From contig DASYAU010000168.1 in NCBI GenBank assembly GCA_036501185.1, positions 1 through 64,000 of the forward strand: a stretch of 64,000 bases of DNA. The letters run 5' to 3'. The stretch's first letter is position 1. The number at the start of each line of letters is the position of its first letter. Of this stretch, positions 26,003-37,000 are shown one piece after another. Position numbers and translations under genes: made by a program. The notes beneath the pieces are model-generated. The model was not told where the DNA came from. It searched no databases and saw only the letters and a list, made by a program, of their open reading frames with translations. The stretch is from Korobacter sp036501185. Its GTDB lineage: Bacteria > Acidobacteriota > Terriglobia > Terriglobales > Acidobacteriaceae.

Positions 26003-26701
26003 ATGCGGATCCTCCTGGTCGAAGACGAAGAACGTTTGCTGGAGTTGCTTCGATCCGGACTCAGCGAAGAGGGCCACAGCGTTGTTACTTCTGCAGACGG
26101 CAACGACGCGCTGGACGTCGCGCTGTCGGGCGAATTCGAAGCGATTCTGCTCGACGTCATGTTGCCCGGCTTAGATGGTTTTCAGATTGCGAAGAAACTC
26201 CGGGATGCGGGAATCAAAACCCCAATTCTCATGCTGACAGCCCGCGACTCCGAGCAGGACATTATTAAGGGACTCGATTTTGGCGCCGACGATTACATAA
26301 CGAAGCCCTTCTCTTTTTCCGAACTGCTCGCCCGGCTGCGGGCAGTCACGCGGCGCACCGGCACGCAACTTTCCTCGACGCTCAATTGCTCAGACCTTCA
26401 ACTAGACGCGGCGACTCACGAGGCAACTCGAGGCGGTCGTCGCTTACACCTGACGCGAACTGAATTCTTGTTGCTGGAAAGGCTATTGCAACACAGCGGG
26501 CGTCCAGTATCGCGCCAGGCACTGATCTCTACCGTCTGGGGTTACGACCGGGAAATTGAAAACAACACGTTGGATGCGTTCATCCGCCTCTTACGCAACA
26601 AAGTAGACGCGGCCGGCCAGCCACAATTAATCCACACCGTGCGTGGGTTCGGGTATGTGATGCGCGCGGAATATTCGGATGACGACGGAGCCTTGCAGTG
26701 A
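26003..26701 (+). CDS. OmpR-family response regulator
   Basis: 232 residues. The receiver domain has acidic pocket EDEE (7-10), phospho-acceptor Asp51 (LLDVMLPG) and the invariant Lys in TKPFSFSELLAR. The C-terminal winged helix has the recognition-helix region NTLDAFIRLLRNKVD and the terminal hairpin HTVRGFGYVM. The gene is coupled to the histidine kinase by a GTGA overlap, and both lie directly before the efflux genes, so it most likely controls the pump. CusR/CopR-like members are the closest in layout. Confidence 0.93.
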   Translation: MRILLVEDEERLLELLRSGLSEEGHSVVTSADGNDALDVALSGEFEAILLDVMLPGLDGFQIAKKLRDAGIKTPILMLTARDSEQDIIKGLDFGADDYITKPFSFSELLARLRAVTRRTGTQLSSTLNCSDLQLDAATHEATRGGRRLHLTRTEFLLLERLLQHSGRPVSRQALISTVWGYDREIENNTLDAFIRLLRNKVDAAGQPQLIHTVRGFGYVMRAEYSDDDGALQ

Positions 26702-28146
26702 GGCAAATCCCCATCCGCGTACGCCTGACTGCCTGGTACGTCGTTGTGTTTTCGCTGGCGCTCGCGGCGCTCGGCACATCCGTTTGGATGTTGGTCCGCC
26801 AGCGTTTGTTGGCGGAATCCGAGCAGCAGTTGCAGGAACGCGCCGCAACCGTCGAGCACTTTCTTGCCGCACAAAATCAGAATCTCACAATCGATCAAAT
26901 ACGAGACGAACTGCGGGAAGAATACGAGACCGAAGACCAGGTGGCCTGGTTGCAAATCCTCGACCAGAACGGAAACTGGCTGTTTCGCTCGCACTCGATG
27001 GAGCAGTTTTTTCCCGCCGCGAGCCATCCGGGGAAACTTGCGCTTCGTGGTAAAAGATGGCAAGCGGACGCGAACCACCAGCGGCTACTCGTACTGGAAA
27101 AACCGATCATCCTCGGACGACGCCAATACACGGTCGAGACAGCATCCTTCATTGATGGCGTTTATCGCTCGCTCAAAGAGCTAGAGTTGGTATTTTTCTG
27201 GCTGGCTCCTGGTTTCATGCTCATCGCTGCGCTGGGTAGCTATTTTATAAGCAAGCGGGCGTTGGCCACCGTCGATGCGATCACCGCAACTGCCCGGTCC
27301 ATCAGCGATCGCAATCTCGACGCACGTCTTCCGCTCATTCGCTCCGGCGACGAGTTGCAGCGCCTCTCGGAAACGTTGAATGAAATGCTGGAGCGCATCG
27401 AACGGTCCTTCGAACGCACGCGCCGTTTCACCGCCGACGCCTCTCACGAATTGCGCACTCCCATGAGCCTAATTCGCACCGAGGCGGAAATTGCACTGAG
27501 GAAAACACGCACGGCTGACGAATATCGCCAGGCGCTCACCCATATTCTCTCCGAAGCGGAGCGCACCAGCGTGCTGATTGAGAGCTTGCTCACGCTGGCG
27601 CGGACGGATTCTGGCGCGGAATTGCTCCATCTTCATCCGCTCATGTGCGTTGCTCTGTTGCGCACTGTTGCGGAGGATTGGAATCCCGTTTTCGCCGAGG
27701 CGCAGCTCACGTTTGATGTGGCCATCCCCGCCGCCGAAATCAGAGTAAATGCCGATGAATCTGCTCTCCGGCGGGTGTTGACGCTGTTGCTCGACAACGC
27801 CCGGAAATACACGCCGCCCGGCGGACGAGTTGTGCTCCGGGCGCAGATTAAACCGGACGAAATCGAGATCTCCGTCGAAGACAGCGGGATTGGGATCGAG
27901 CGAGAGGATCTCGCGCACATCTTCGACCGCTTCTACAGAGTTGATAAATCACGCAGCCGCGCGCAACGCGGCGCTGGGTTAGGACTCTCGCTCGCCCAGT
28001 GGATTGCCATGCAGCACCACACGGAAATTGTCGTCGAGAGTACGCCCGGCCAAGGTTCGAGATTTTCATTCGCGCTGGCACGACTCCGAACGAACCCCTC
28101 AACCGATATTCATAGCGACCTCAGCGAGACGAACAAGGTGTTGTAG
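26698..28146 (+). CDS. Membrane sensor histidine kinase
   Basis: 482 residues, start GTG 26698 overlapping the regulator stop. Two transmembrane helices (about 11-33 and 165-185) flank a periplasmic sensor of about 130 residues. A HAMP domain (about 186-238), an H box with His250 (DASHELRTP), an N box LLDNARKYTP, a G1 box DSGIGIEREDLAHIFDRFYRVD and a G2 box GAGLGLSLAQ follow. All catalytic boxes are intact. The overall layout is that of CusS/heavy-metal-type sensors. The signal is unknown; the adjacent pump suggests a toxic compound or metal. Confidence 0.93.
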   Translation: MRQIPIRVRLTAWYVVVFSLALAALGTSVWMLVRQRLLAESEQQLQERAATVEHFLAAQNQNLTIDQIRDELREEYETEDQVAWLQILDQNGNWLFRSHSMEQFFPAASHPGKLALRGKRWQADANHQRLLVLEKPIILGRRQYTVETASFIDGVYRSLKELELVFFWLAPGFMLIAALGSYFISKRALATVDAITATARSISDRNLDARLPLIRSGDELQRLSETLNEMLERIERSFERTRRFTADASHELRTPMSLIRTEAEIALRKTRTADEYRQALTHILSEAERTSVLIESLLTLARTDSGAELLHLHPLMCVALLRTVAEDWNPVFAEAQLTFDVAIPAAEIRVNADESALRRVLTLLLDNARKYTPPGGRVVLRAQIKPDEIEISVEDSGIGIEREDLAHIFDRFYRVDKSRSRAQRGAGLGLSLAQWIAMQHHTEIVVESTPGQGSRFSFALARLRTNPSTDIHSDLSETNKVL

Positions 28147-28161
28147 TCGAGAGCCACGAAC

Positions 28162-29514
28162 ATGACTCAATGCAAAGTATGGGCGGCGGCGTTAGCAGTA
28201 TTTGTTGCAATCGCAGCGCAGGCACAAACTGCGCCGCCAACCGCTCCAGACGCCGGCATGCCGGTGATCACGCTTCAGCAGGCCATTCGAATAGCTCAAA
28301 AGAGCGAGCCGGCATTCGCGGCAGCAGTCGCTGAAAAGGGTGTTGCATCAGCCGATAAAACGATCGCCCGCTCAGCGCTGTTGCCGAAAGTCAGTTATGA
28401 AAACCAGATGATCTACACACAGCCTTCGCGTCTCACGTCAAGCGTCACCGGCAATGAGATCGCGACCCCCGTGCGGTTCATCGCGAATAACGCAGTGCAC
28501 GAGTATGTGAGCCAGGGTGTCGTAGGCGAAACTGTCGGGCTCGATTTGCTGGCTGCATATCGGAAGACCAGCGCGGCAGAGATGGTGGCGCAAGCAAAGT
28601 TGGAGATTGCGCGGCGGGGTCTCGTGGTTACGGTTGTGCGCCGTTACTACGACGTGCTGGCCACAGACAGAAAGTTGGCGGTCGCGAAAGAAGCGGTCGC
28701 GCAATCGTCCGGTTTCCTGGATCTCACAACGAAGCTCGAACAGGGCCGCGAAGTCGCCCATGCCGACGTGATCAAGGCGCGCATCCAGCAGCAAGAGCGC
28801 GCACGAGAGCTGGCAGATGCCACCGCCGAGGATGAGAAGGCAAAGCTCGAGCTCGGCGTCCTGCTGTTTCCCGATCCCCGCGCAAATTATGCGGTGGAAC
28901 CACTGCTCGGTACAGCCGTAGCTCTGCCAACAAAAGAACAATTCGAGGAGGAAGCGGAGAAGAAAAACCCGGACCTCAGAGCGGCGATGGCGTCGCTGCA
29001 GGTTGCGCAGCAGGATGTCGCTGCCGCGCGCGCCGGCTTTCTGCCGGACCTTTCTGTGGAGTACGCATACGGCATTGATGCGGCGCAATTCGCGGTGAAT
29101 AGTCCCGAGGGGTACCGCAATCTTGGATATGCCGTCACGGGCACGCTCAACATTCCGGTGTGGGACTGGTTCGCCACGCCGGCCAGGGTGAAACAAAGCA
29201 AGCTTCGTCGTACGCAGGCACAGGTGGAATTGACCGCCGCACAGCGGCAGTTGGTCGCAGATGTCGAAGAGACTTATACCGAGGCTCGTACCGCGCAAGC
29301 GTCTCTCGCCTCGCTGGAAAATTCAGAGAAAGATGCTGCCGAGAGCCTTCGACTGACCGACCTGCGCTACCGCTCCGGGGAAGCGACAGTCCTGGAAGTT
29401 GTGGACTCACAGAGTACGTTGGTGTCCGCGCAGATGGCGCGCGTGGATGGAGCGGTTCGGTATGCGTTAGCGTTGGCGAACCTACAAACCCTCACAGGAA
29501 CATTGCCGCGATGA
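28162..29514 (+). CDS. TolC-family outer-membrane efflux protein
   Basis: 450 residues. Signal peptide (to about AQAQT, residue 24), then two structural repeats rich in heptad helices (QEQARELADATAEDEKAKLEL; SLASLENSEKDAAESLRLTDLRYRSGEATVLEVVDSQ), the pattern of outer-membrane efflux proteins. It forms the exit duct for the RND pump encoded next. It begins 15 bp after the kinase stop, and its last four bases overlap the adaptor start (ATGA), showing that regulator and pump genes form one operon. Confidence 0.92.
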   Translation: MTQCKVWAAALAVFVAIAAQAQTAPPTAPDAGMPVITLQQAIRIAQKSEPAFAAAVAEKGVASADKTIARSALLPKVSYENQMIYTQPSRLTSSVTGNEIATPVRFIANNAVHEYVSQGVVGETVGLDLLAAYRKTSAAEMVAQAKLEIARRGLVVTVVRRYYDVLATDRKLAVAKEAVAQSSGFLDLTTKLEQGREVAHADVIKARIQQQERARELADATAEDEKAKLELGVLLFPDPRANYAVEPLLGTAVALPTKEQFEEEAEKKNPDLRAAMASLQVAQQDVAAARAGFLPDLSVEYAYGIDAAQFAVNSPEGYRNLGYAVTGTLNIPVWDWFATPARVKQSKLRRTQAQVELTAAQRQLVADVEETYTEARTAQASLASLENSEKDAAESLRLTDLRYRSGEATVLEVVDSQSTLVSAQMARVDGAVRYALALANLQTLTGTLPR

Positions 29515-30785
29515 AGACCACGCGAATCGTGATTGGCGCGCTCTTGCTGGGACTTTCGCTGAGTGCGTGCAAGAAGTCGGAAAAGGAACCCACGCCCGAA
29601 GTGGACGTGCAAGCAGAGCCGGCCGCTACCGCAGACATCACGGTACATGTGCAGGGAGACGCCGTGCTCTTTCCAATGGACCAGGCTGCAATCACGCCGA
29701 AGGTGAGCTCGCCGGTGCGAAAGTTTTTCGTGCAGCGGGGTTCGCGGGTGCATAAAGGCGAGTTGTTGGCCCGTCTCGAAGCGCGCGATGTAGCCGCCGC
29801 TGAAGAAGACGCAAACGGCAGCTACCAGCAGGCACATTCCGCGTACTTGACCGCAACGCGAGCCTCTGTGCCGGAGGATTACCAGAAAGCTGAACTCGAT
29901 TTCGAGCAGGCAAAAACGAATCTCGAGGTTCAGCAGAAGGTTTTTGATGCGCGCCAAAACTTGTTTAAACAAGGCGCGATCCCGGGACGCGATCTCGACA
30001 CTGCAAGAGTGAACCTCGTCCAGGCGCAAAGCGCATTCAACGAGGCGCAAAAGCACTTCGAATCTGCAAAAGCCGTTACCCGGGAAGAAGCCATGCGCAA
30101 CGCGGAAGGACAGTTGAAATCAGCCCAAGGAAAATTACGTGGCGCACAGGCGGCTGTGAGTTACACCGAAATTCGTAGTCCCATTGACGGAGTGGTGACG
30201 GAACGGCCTTACTACGAGGGCGAGATGGCGGTGGCGGGAACGCCGCTCATCACCGTCATGGAAATAAGCTCCCTGCTTGCGAAGTCGCACCTACCGCAAA
30301 CCGAAGCACAACAGTTGAAGATCGGTTCTCCGGCTGCAGTTACGATCGCGGGCATCGACAAGCCGATCGAAGGCAAGGTCACACTGGTGAGCCCTGCACT
30401 CGACCCCGGCAGTACGACAATGGAAGTGTGGATAAAAATTCCCAACCAAGACGGTGCGCTGAAGCCAGGTACCGCAGCTCGCGTTTCTATCGCGGCGGAA
30501 ACCATAAAGAATGCGCTGGCTGTCCCCGTGTCGGCGGTCTTGAAAGACGATGAGGGCAAGAATTTCGTAATGGTGGTGGAAGGGGGAAAAGCGAAAAAGC
30601 ACGAAGTAACTACCGGCGTCTCGAACGGCGACGACATTCAGGTCTCGAGTGGCATCAAGGCAGGCGACCAGGTGATTACCACCGGCGCTTACGGACTCGA
30701 CGACAACACGAAAGTGAAAATCGTCAGCGGCGACGAAAAGAAAGAAGATTCCGAAACCAACCGCAAATCCGGGGACAAAGATTGA
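29511..30785 (+). CDS. RND efflux periplasmic adaptor (membrane fusion lipoprotein)
   Basis: 424 residues from ATG 29511. The start gives a lipoprotein signal ending LSLSAC (Cys20); the longer open frame upstream runs through the TolC gene and is rejected. Domains: beta-barrel/lipoyl half-motif (ITPKVSSPVRKFFVQRGSRVHKGELLARLE), a long coiled-coil hairpin (about 95-190), the second lipoyl half (YTEIRSPIDGVV), then the barrel and membrane-proximal domain. It links the inner-membrane pump to the TolC duct. Its stop and the pump start share the bases TGATG. Confidence 0.92.
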   Translation: MKTTRIVIGALLLGLSLSACKKSEKEPTPEVDVQAEPAATADITVHVQGDAVLFPMDQAAITPKVSSPVRKFFVQRGSRVHKGELLARLEARDVAAAEEDANGSYQQAHSAYLTATRASVPEDYQKAELDFEQAKTNLEVQQKVFDARQNLFKQGAIPGRDLDTARVNLVQAQSAFNEAQKHFESAKAVTREEAMRNAEGQLKSAQGKLRGAQAAVSYTEIRSPIDGVVTERPYYEGEMAVAGTPLITVMEISSLLAKSHLPQTEAQQLKIGSPAAVTIAGIDKPIEGKVTLVSPALDPGSTTMEVWIKIPNQDGALKPGTAARVSIAAETIKNALAVPVSAVLKDDEGKNFVMVVEGGKAKKHEVTTGVSNGDDIQVSSGIKAGDQVITTGAYGLDDNTKVKIVSGDEKKEDSETNRKSGDKD

Positions 30786-33700
30786 TGGCCGGGAACTTGG
30801 CCCATCGCCTCACAGAGGTTTGGCGGCGCTTCCTCGCACCGCACGAGGGAAGCGGGGCTTCGTTACCTTCCGCGATAAATGCGGAGGGGAATCACATCTG
30901 GTTATCCCGCCACAAGGCAACAATTCTTTTTGTGGCAATTGTGTTGTCCGTTGCTGGCATCTACAGCGCCTTCTCGATCCCGATCTCCGTTTTTCCGGAA
31001 ACAAATTTCCCGCGTGTGGTGATCGCCGTAGATAACGGCGTAATGCCGGTTGAGCAGATGCAGGTGACCATCACCAAGCCGATCGAGGATGCGATAAACA
31101 GCGTCCCAGGATTGGAAACGGTCCGCTCCACAACCAGCCGAGGCCAGGCGGAAGTAAGTCTGTTCTTCGCGTGGGATGTCGACATGAAATACACGCTGCA
31201 ACTGGTGGATGCAGCGTTAAGTAAAGTGCAACAGGAACTGCCTCCCACGGTGAGGATCACCACGAATCGTCTGACTTTCGCTACATTCCCAATCCTCGGA
31301 TATAGCCTCACCTCCGACACCGTCTCCCAGGAAAAGCTCTGGGAATTAGCGACCTATCAATTGAAACCGCCTCTCAACCGCTTGCCGGGCGTGAGCACAG
31401 TGGTTGTGCACGGTGGGAAGGTGCCGGAGTACCACATCATTCCAGATCCAGCGAAGTTGATTTCGACCGGCATCACGATCACCGATATCTCGAACGCGGT
31501 AAAGAACACCAACACCGTCGATTCTCCGGGCCTCTACGAAAGCGGCCATCAACTCGTCCTGGGACTTGTTGGCGGACAGGTGCACGATGCGCAAGGACTC
31601 GCGAACATCGTTGTCAAAACCACCCAGGCGGGCGTTCCGGTTCACATTGGCGACGTAGCTGCAGTCCAGCCAGGGCAGCAGCCGCTGTACACCATCGTCA
31701 CGGCGAACGGAAAACCTGCGGTCCTTCTGAATATTGCGCGTCAACCGGCGAGTAATACCGTGCAAGTGGCAAACGAAGTGGCGGCGGAGATGGCCTTCCT
31801 CCAACGCAACGTACCGAAGGGCATCGACATCAAGCCGTTCTACGATCAGTCGACCCTCGTGCGCGAAAGCATCAAGAGCGTGCGTGACGCGATCCTGATC
31901 GGGTTGATCCTGGCCACCATCATCATCGTGTTCTTTTTACGCGACTGGCGATCCTCAATCGTTGCCGGCCTCGTCATCCCGGTCACCGTGTTAGTCACTT
32001 TTCTGTTCCTGAAGATCACCGGCCAGAGCTTCAATCTCATGACCCTCGGCGGCCTGGCTGCCGCGATCGGTCTCGTTATCGACGACGCAATCGTGGTGGT
32101 CGAGAACATCGTGCTCCATCGCGACTCGGGGCAGGGAAGAATCGAGTCGGTGCGAAGCGCGCTCCGCGAGATCACCACACCGTTGGTCGGTTCAACAATC
32201 ACACCAATTGTCGTTTTCCTGCCGCTGATCGGCGTCACCGGCGTGACCGGGACATTCTTCCGCGCACTGGCGGTGACGATGACCGTCTCACTGCTGACGT
32301 CGCTTGCCTTGGCGCTCACGTGGACGCCGAGCTTGAGCCTGCTCTTGCTGCGAACCAAACCGCCGCGCGACACCACCAACGACACGACGGTGGATCCCGA
32401 AGCGCACGGCAAGTTCATGACCCGCATGATCGACTTTCATGGACGCTGGCTGGAACGAGCGCTCCGCTATCCCGCGCGACTATTGACAGTCGCAGTTGCG
32501 ATCGTCGTAGTCGGAGTCGTTGGCTATCAGTTCCTCGGTACCGATCAACTGCCGTTCATGGACGAAGGCGGCTTCATTCTCGACTACATCATGCCGGCCG
32601 GTACTTCGCTCACCGAAACCGACCGCGTGCTGCGTCACGTGGAACGCATCCTCCAAGAGACGCCTGAGGTCGAGAGCATTTCGCGCCGAACCGGATTGCA
32701 GATGGGACTCGCCGCAGTGACGGAGGCCAACACGGGTGACTTCACCGTCCGTCTCAAACCAAATCGCAGCCGTGGGATCGAAGAAATCATGGCCGGTGTG
32801 CGCGAAGAGATCCAAAAAACCGAACCGGAGCTCGACGTAGAGTTCACCCAGGTTTTGCAGGACATGATTAACGACCTGTCGAATGCGCCCGAGCCAGTGT
32901 TCATCAAGGTGTTTCATCCCGACCCGGTGGTACTCGCGCAGTTTGCGCCGCGTATCGCAGACGCCATAAAAACGTTGCCGGGCATCGTCGATGTACGAAA
33001 CGGAATTGAGAACACCATTAGCGGGCCCGCGACCAATTTCCAGGTGAACCCTGCGGTCGCGACGCGGATGGGATTCTCCACCGAAGAGGTCTCTGTCGAT
33101 GCTTCCGCCATCATTGAGGGAGTAGACACAGGAACGCCCATTATCGAGAACTCGCGGCCCTACGCAGTGCGCATCCGGTACGCCCCAGAACATCGCGCAT
33201 CACTGGAAGCCATCGAGAATACGGTCATCAACAGTTCGACAGGCAAGACAGCGACACTCGGCTCCGTTGCGACCGTCCAGCAGCTTCCGCCGCAAAATGA
33301 AATTCGTCGCGAGAACCTGCAACGCGAGGTGAACGTGACGGCGACATTAGAGGGAACTGACCTCGGAGGCGCGATCGCGCGCGTCAGGAAAGCCGTTGAA
33401 GGCTTACACCTGCCCCCCAGTGTTCGCCTGCAATACGGCGGCACCTACGAAGAGCAGCAGAAATCGTTCCACGAACTCTTTCGCGTTCTGCTGCTATCTC
33501 TCGCGCTCGTGTTCGCCGTTTTGCTCGCAGAATTCCGCGATTTCTCGGCGCCGATTGCAATTCTGTTTTCTTCCGTACTCTCAGTCACCGGTGTGATCGC
33601 CGCGCTCCTGGTCACGCGCATCACCTTCAACGTGGCGTCATTCATGGGAGTCATCATGGTGATCGGAATCGTTGCAAAGAATGGAATTCTATTGATCGAT

Positions 33701-33964
33701 GCCGACCAACGTTATCGCGCGGAAGGAATGTCGCCCTACGAAGCCATGGTGCAAGCGAGCCGTCGTCGCTTGCGTCCTATCGTGATGACCGCTCTTGCGG
33801 CGGTGACTGGGATGCTGCCCCTCGCTTTGGCCCTCGGTTCCGGTTCACAAATGCTGCAACCGTTGGCGGTCGCAGTTATTGGTGGCATCACCATCTCGAT
33901 GGTCTTGTCGCTGATCATCACCCCGAGCCTGTACTTCCTGCTCACCCGCCATTCGCATTCCTAG
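30785..33964 (+). CDS. RND multidrug efflux transporter (HAE1 type)
   Basis: 1059 residues from ATG 30785; a TTG at 30782 is in frame, but ATG is preferred. Typical AcrB layout: TM1, a large porter domain, TM2-6, a second porter domain and TM8-12. TM4 carries the double Asp of the proton relay (GLVIDDAIVVVENI), as in HAE1 pumps and unlike the DG of heavy-metal CzcA pumps. A poorly conserved 40-residue N-terminal extension precedes TM1. The Asp pair argues for organic substrates, although the sensor resembles metal sensors. Confidence 0.93.
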   Translation: MAGNLAHRLTEVWRRFLAPHEGSGASLPSAINAEGNHIWLSRHKATILFVAIVLSVAGIYSAFSIPISVFPETNFPRVVIAVDNGVMPVEQMQVTITKPIEDAINSVPGLETVRSTTSRGQAEVSLFFAWDVDMKYTLQLVDAALSKVQQELPPTVRITTNRLTFATFPILGYSLTSDTVSQEKLWELATYQLKPPLNRLPGVSTVVVHGGKVPEYHIIPDPAKLISTGITITDISNAVKNTNTVDSPGLYESGHQLVLGLVGGQVHDAQGLANIVVKTTQAGVPVHIGDVAAVQPGQQPLYTIVTANGKPAVLLNIARQPASNTVQVANEVAAEMAFLQRNVPKGIDIKPFYDQSTLVRESIKSVRDAILIGLILATIIIVFFLRDWRSSIVAGLVIPVTVLVTFLFLKITGQSFNLMTLGGLAAAIGLVIDDAIVVVENIVLHRDSGQGRIESVRSALREITTPLVGSTITPIVVFLPLIGVTGVTGTFFRALAVTMTVSLLTSLALALTWTPSLSLLLLRTKPPRDTTNDTTVDPEAHGKFMTRMIDFHGRWLERALRYPARLLTVAVAIVVVGVVGYQFLGTDQLPFMDEGGFILDYIMPAGTSLTETDRVLRHVERILQETPEVESISRRTGLQMGLAAVTEANTGDFTVRLKPNRSRGIEEIMAGVREEIQKTEPELDVEFTQVLQDMINDLSNAPEPVFIKVFHPDPVVLAQFAPRIADAIKTLPGIVDVRNGIENTISGPATNFQVNPAVATRMGFSTEEVSVDASAIIEGVDTGTPIIENSRPYAVRIRYAPEHRASLEAIENTVINSSTGKTATLGSVATVQQLPPQNEIRRENLQREVNVTATLEGTDLGGAIARVRKAVEGLHLPPSVRLQYGGTYEEQQKSFHELFRVLLLSLALVFAVLLAEFRDFSAPIAILFSSVLSVTGVIAALLVTRITFNVASFMGVIMVIGIVAKNGILLIDADQRYRAEGMSPYEAMVQASRRRLRPIVMTALAAVTGMLPLALALGSGSQMLQPLAVAVIGGITISMVLSLIITPSLYFLLTRHSHS

Positions 33965-33969
33965 AAAAT

Positions 33970-34010
33970 TGCACGCGTCGACAACCCGACCCGATTGTCG
34001 AGGCGTTGCA
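33970..34010. terminator. Bidirectional intrinsic terminator between convergent genes
   Basis: Perfect TCGACAA / TTGTCGA arms with a 10-nt loop (33978-34001) are extended by a near-complementary TGCAcGCg / GGCgTTGCA pair. A T-rich stretch (TTTATT) follows on the plus side and AATTTTC on the minus side. It ends the pump operon and the DD-carboxypeptidase fusion gene from the two directions. Confidence 0.7.
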
Positions 34011-34011
34011 T

Positions 34012-37000
34012 TTATTGCGCAGCTTCTTTCCAGCCGGGCCCGCGTAGCGGCCGGCCAGCTTTTACTCCTGTTACCTGGCCGTCCGTGAATTCCAGTTGGC
34101 CATTCACAAAGACGTATTTCACGCCAACCGAAGGCTTCACGGGATTCTCGTACGTGGCTTCGTCGTGGATGGTCGCCGGATCGAAGATCGTGATATCGGC
34201 GAAGAAGCCTTCCTTGATCAGCCCGCGATGTTGCAATCCTTCGCGTTGCGCCGGCATCGAGGTGATTTTGCGGATTGCCTGCTCCATCGGCATCATGTGA
34301 AGGTCGCGCACATAGTGACCTAGGAAGCGCGGCATCGATCCAAACGCGCGCGGATGCTGATGCGGATCGAACAGCGGCCCATCGAGCGAAAGTTCACCGG
34401 CATCGAGACCAATGCTCGTCCACGGCTGCTTCAGGCCATATTGCAGGTCTTTTTCATTGGCAATGAAGTACAACGCACCGGTCTGGCCTTTATCTGCAAT
34501 CACCAGGTCCATCAGCGCGTCCAGCGGCTTTTTCTTTTCGATCGCAGCGATTTGCGCAATGGTTTTGCCGTCGAACTGCTTCAGGTCTTTGTTCGTGATT
34601 CCCGCGACCAGCACGCCCTTCGCGCCACCGCTGTCGTAATACAGGTTCTCCCAATCCTGATGGTCGCCCGCCGATATTTCACGGGTAATGCGTGCTCTCA
34701 CCGCCGGATCGTGCAGTCGTTCGAGCAGCTTCTTCATGCCGCCATCTGCTACCCACGGAGGCAGTGCCGACGCCAACGCGGTGCCGCCCGCAACGTATGG
34801 ATACATATCGGCCCGCACATCCTGGCCGGCATCGCGTGCGCTCTGGATCATTCCCACGATTTTCGGCATATTGCCCCAGCGCGCCGCCCCCACCACCTTC
34901 AAGTGGAAGACCTCGACTGGCACATTCGCTTCTCGGCCGATTTGCATGGCTTCTTCGAGTGCCTTCACCTCCGTCGTACCTTCGCTGCGCATGTGCGACG
35001 CGTAAATGCCGCCATACTGCGACACGACCTTCGCCAGCTCGATGAGCTCCGGCGTCTTCGCGTAGTGCCCTGGCGGATAGATCAGTGCGGTCGACATTCC
35101 GAACGCCCCCTGCTGCATGGCATTCGCGACGAGCTGTTTCATTTCATCCAACTCTTGCGGAGTTGGCACGCGGTCATCTTCGCCGACGACAAGTGCGCGC
35201 ACCTGGGCGGCGCCGACGTAGGTGCCGATGTTGATGGGCGTGCCGAGTTTCTCCAGGTGAGCGAAGTAGCCGTTGAGGTCCCTCCAGTCCACGTTGATGT
35301 GGAATTGGTCTTCAAGCGGTTTCATCTGCGCCACCGTTTTGTCGCTTTGCGGCGCGATCGACTGGCCTTCGCCGGTGATCTCCGACGTGATGCCTTGCGA
35401 GAGCTTGCTGAACGATCGGTTATCGATCAAGAGCTGCCACTCGGATTGCCCGAGCATGTCGATGAATCCGGGTGCGACGATTAATCCCGTCGCATCGATC
35501 GTTCGCTTCGCATGGGCATTCCCGAGTTTCCCAAGGGCGACAATGCGATCGCCTTTGATTCCCACGTCTTCTGCAATCCAGGGATTTCCGGCGCCGTCCA
35601 TCACATGGCCGCCCTTAATGATTACGTCGTACTCGTTTTCGGGCGGCGCGGCAGCCTCCACCTTCGTTTCGCTGCCCGTGCTCCCGTAGGCCGCCGATGC
35701 GATTTCTCCGAGCGCTCCGCCAACCATCGTCTGTGCCTTTTCCGCATCATCCGGAATCGACACATTATTCGCATAGATTGCAAAAGCCAGCTGGTCGCCC
35801 GACTGGGTCTCCATGTATCCCGCAAGACCTTTGCCCGTGACCAGTAGGTTTTTGTTCAACAGGTCAGGCACAAGGTAAGTGCCGGTTTTCGCAAACACAT
35901 GTCCGGCCGCGGGTGAATTCGTTTCAATTTTCGCCAGCGTACCGTCGCGCCCGAGTACAGGAAGCGCGCGGTGGAAGAGCTCAGCATCCTTGCTCTGCGC
36001 CATGTAGACCAGGTATTTCACCACGAAGTCCGGCGCGAAGAACGCGTTTCCACCGGCGCCGTCGGTTTGCGACGCCGCAGTCAGATCGAGTCCGGCCTTC
36101 TCGAGGAAATCATGTTCCACGTCGAAGCCGGCCTGCTCAATCTGCTTTGTGGCATGCCCGACGAGTGCGCCAAGAATGTACGGTGTCGTACTCGCGTGCA
36201 GGTTCTGGCTGACTTTCAACGTTACCTTCACCTCCTCGCTCTCTGGAGGCGAAACATGTTCGGCCAGCAGGTTTTCTGGTTTGTAAGAAGCCTCAAGCGA
36301 TTTGAAATCCGCATCGTCGTTGGCAGGCAATTTCACGTCGATGCTCTTTGACTTCAGCGCCTCGACGAGAACGACTTGCGCAAAACGAGAAGGATCCGGT
36401 ACCGCATACGACACCATGCCTACCGGCTTGCCGAGGGGAAGGTTGCCGGTCACCGTGACCGTCTGCGATCCATCCGGACCGGGTTGCGGATCGGAATAAT
36501 TGAAGTCCAGTTTAGAGTCAGCCTTCCCGGTCGTGGCCTTGTTCACAAAATGCACATAGGACGTCTCTGGCGTGATTTTCAGCTGTGCCGGTGCGCCTTC
36601 CTTGTCGCCCGCACTCACCATCACGTCGATCACGTTATCGTTTACGGATATCGGCGAAATCACCACGCCGGTTCCCAACTCGCGAGCTCCTTGCGGAAAC
36701 AGCCGTGCATCCACCAGCACGCGACCCTTCACGCGTTTCACGCCCTTGCTCGCAATCTGCTGCGCAAACTCATGGATCACCAGCAGCGGATCCGTCCCCA
36801 CCCCGTGGCTGTCAGGCCCTCCGTACGAATGGTCTTCGCTCTCGAAAGCCATGGTTCCGTCAGGCTGGATTCGTCCGCTCAGGTTCGGATCGCCGCTTGC
36901 CACCAGCACAATGTCGCCTTCGAGCGTACCGTTCGATTTCAGCGTTCCCGTGTGATAGATACGAGTGTGGAAGCGATAGTCGGCGCCCAGCATCTCCAGA

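Noticed and set aside
29160..29510. N-terminal extension of the efflux adaptor frame
   Set aside because: This part overlaps the TolC gene in another frame. The lipoprotein signal at 29511 and the ATGA overlap mark the true start.
31846..32427. 193-codon minus-strand open frame rich in Thr, Ser and Val
   Set aside because: Antisense to transmembrane helices of the RND pump; its composition is that of reverse-complemented hydrophobic codons.
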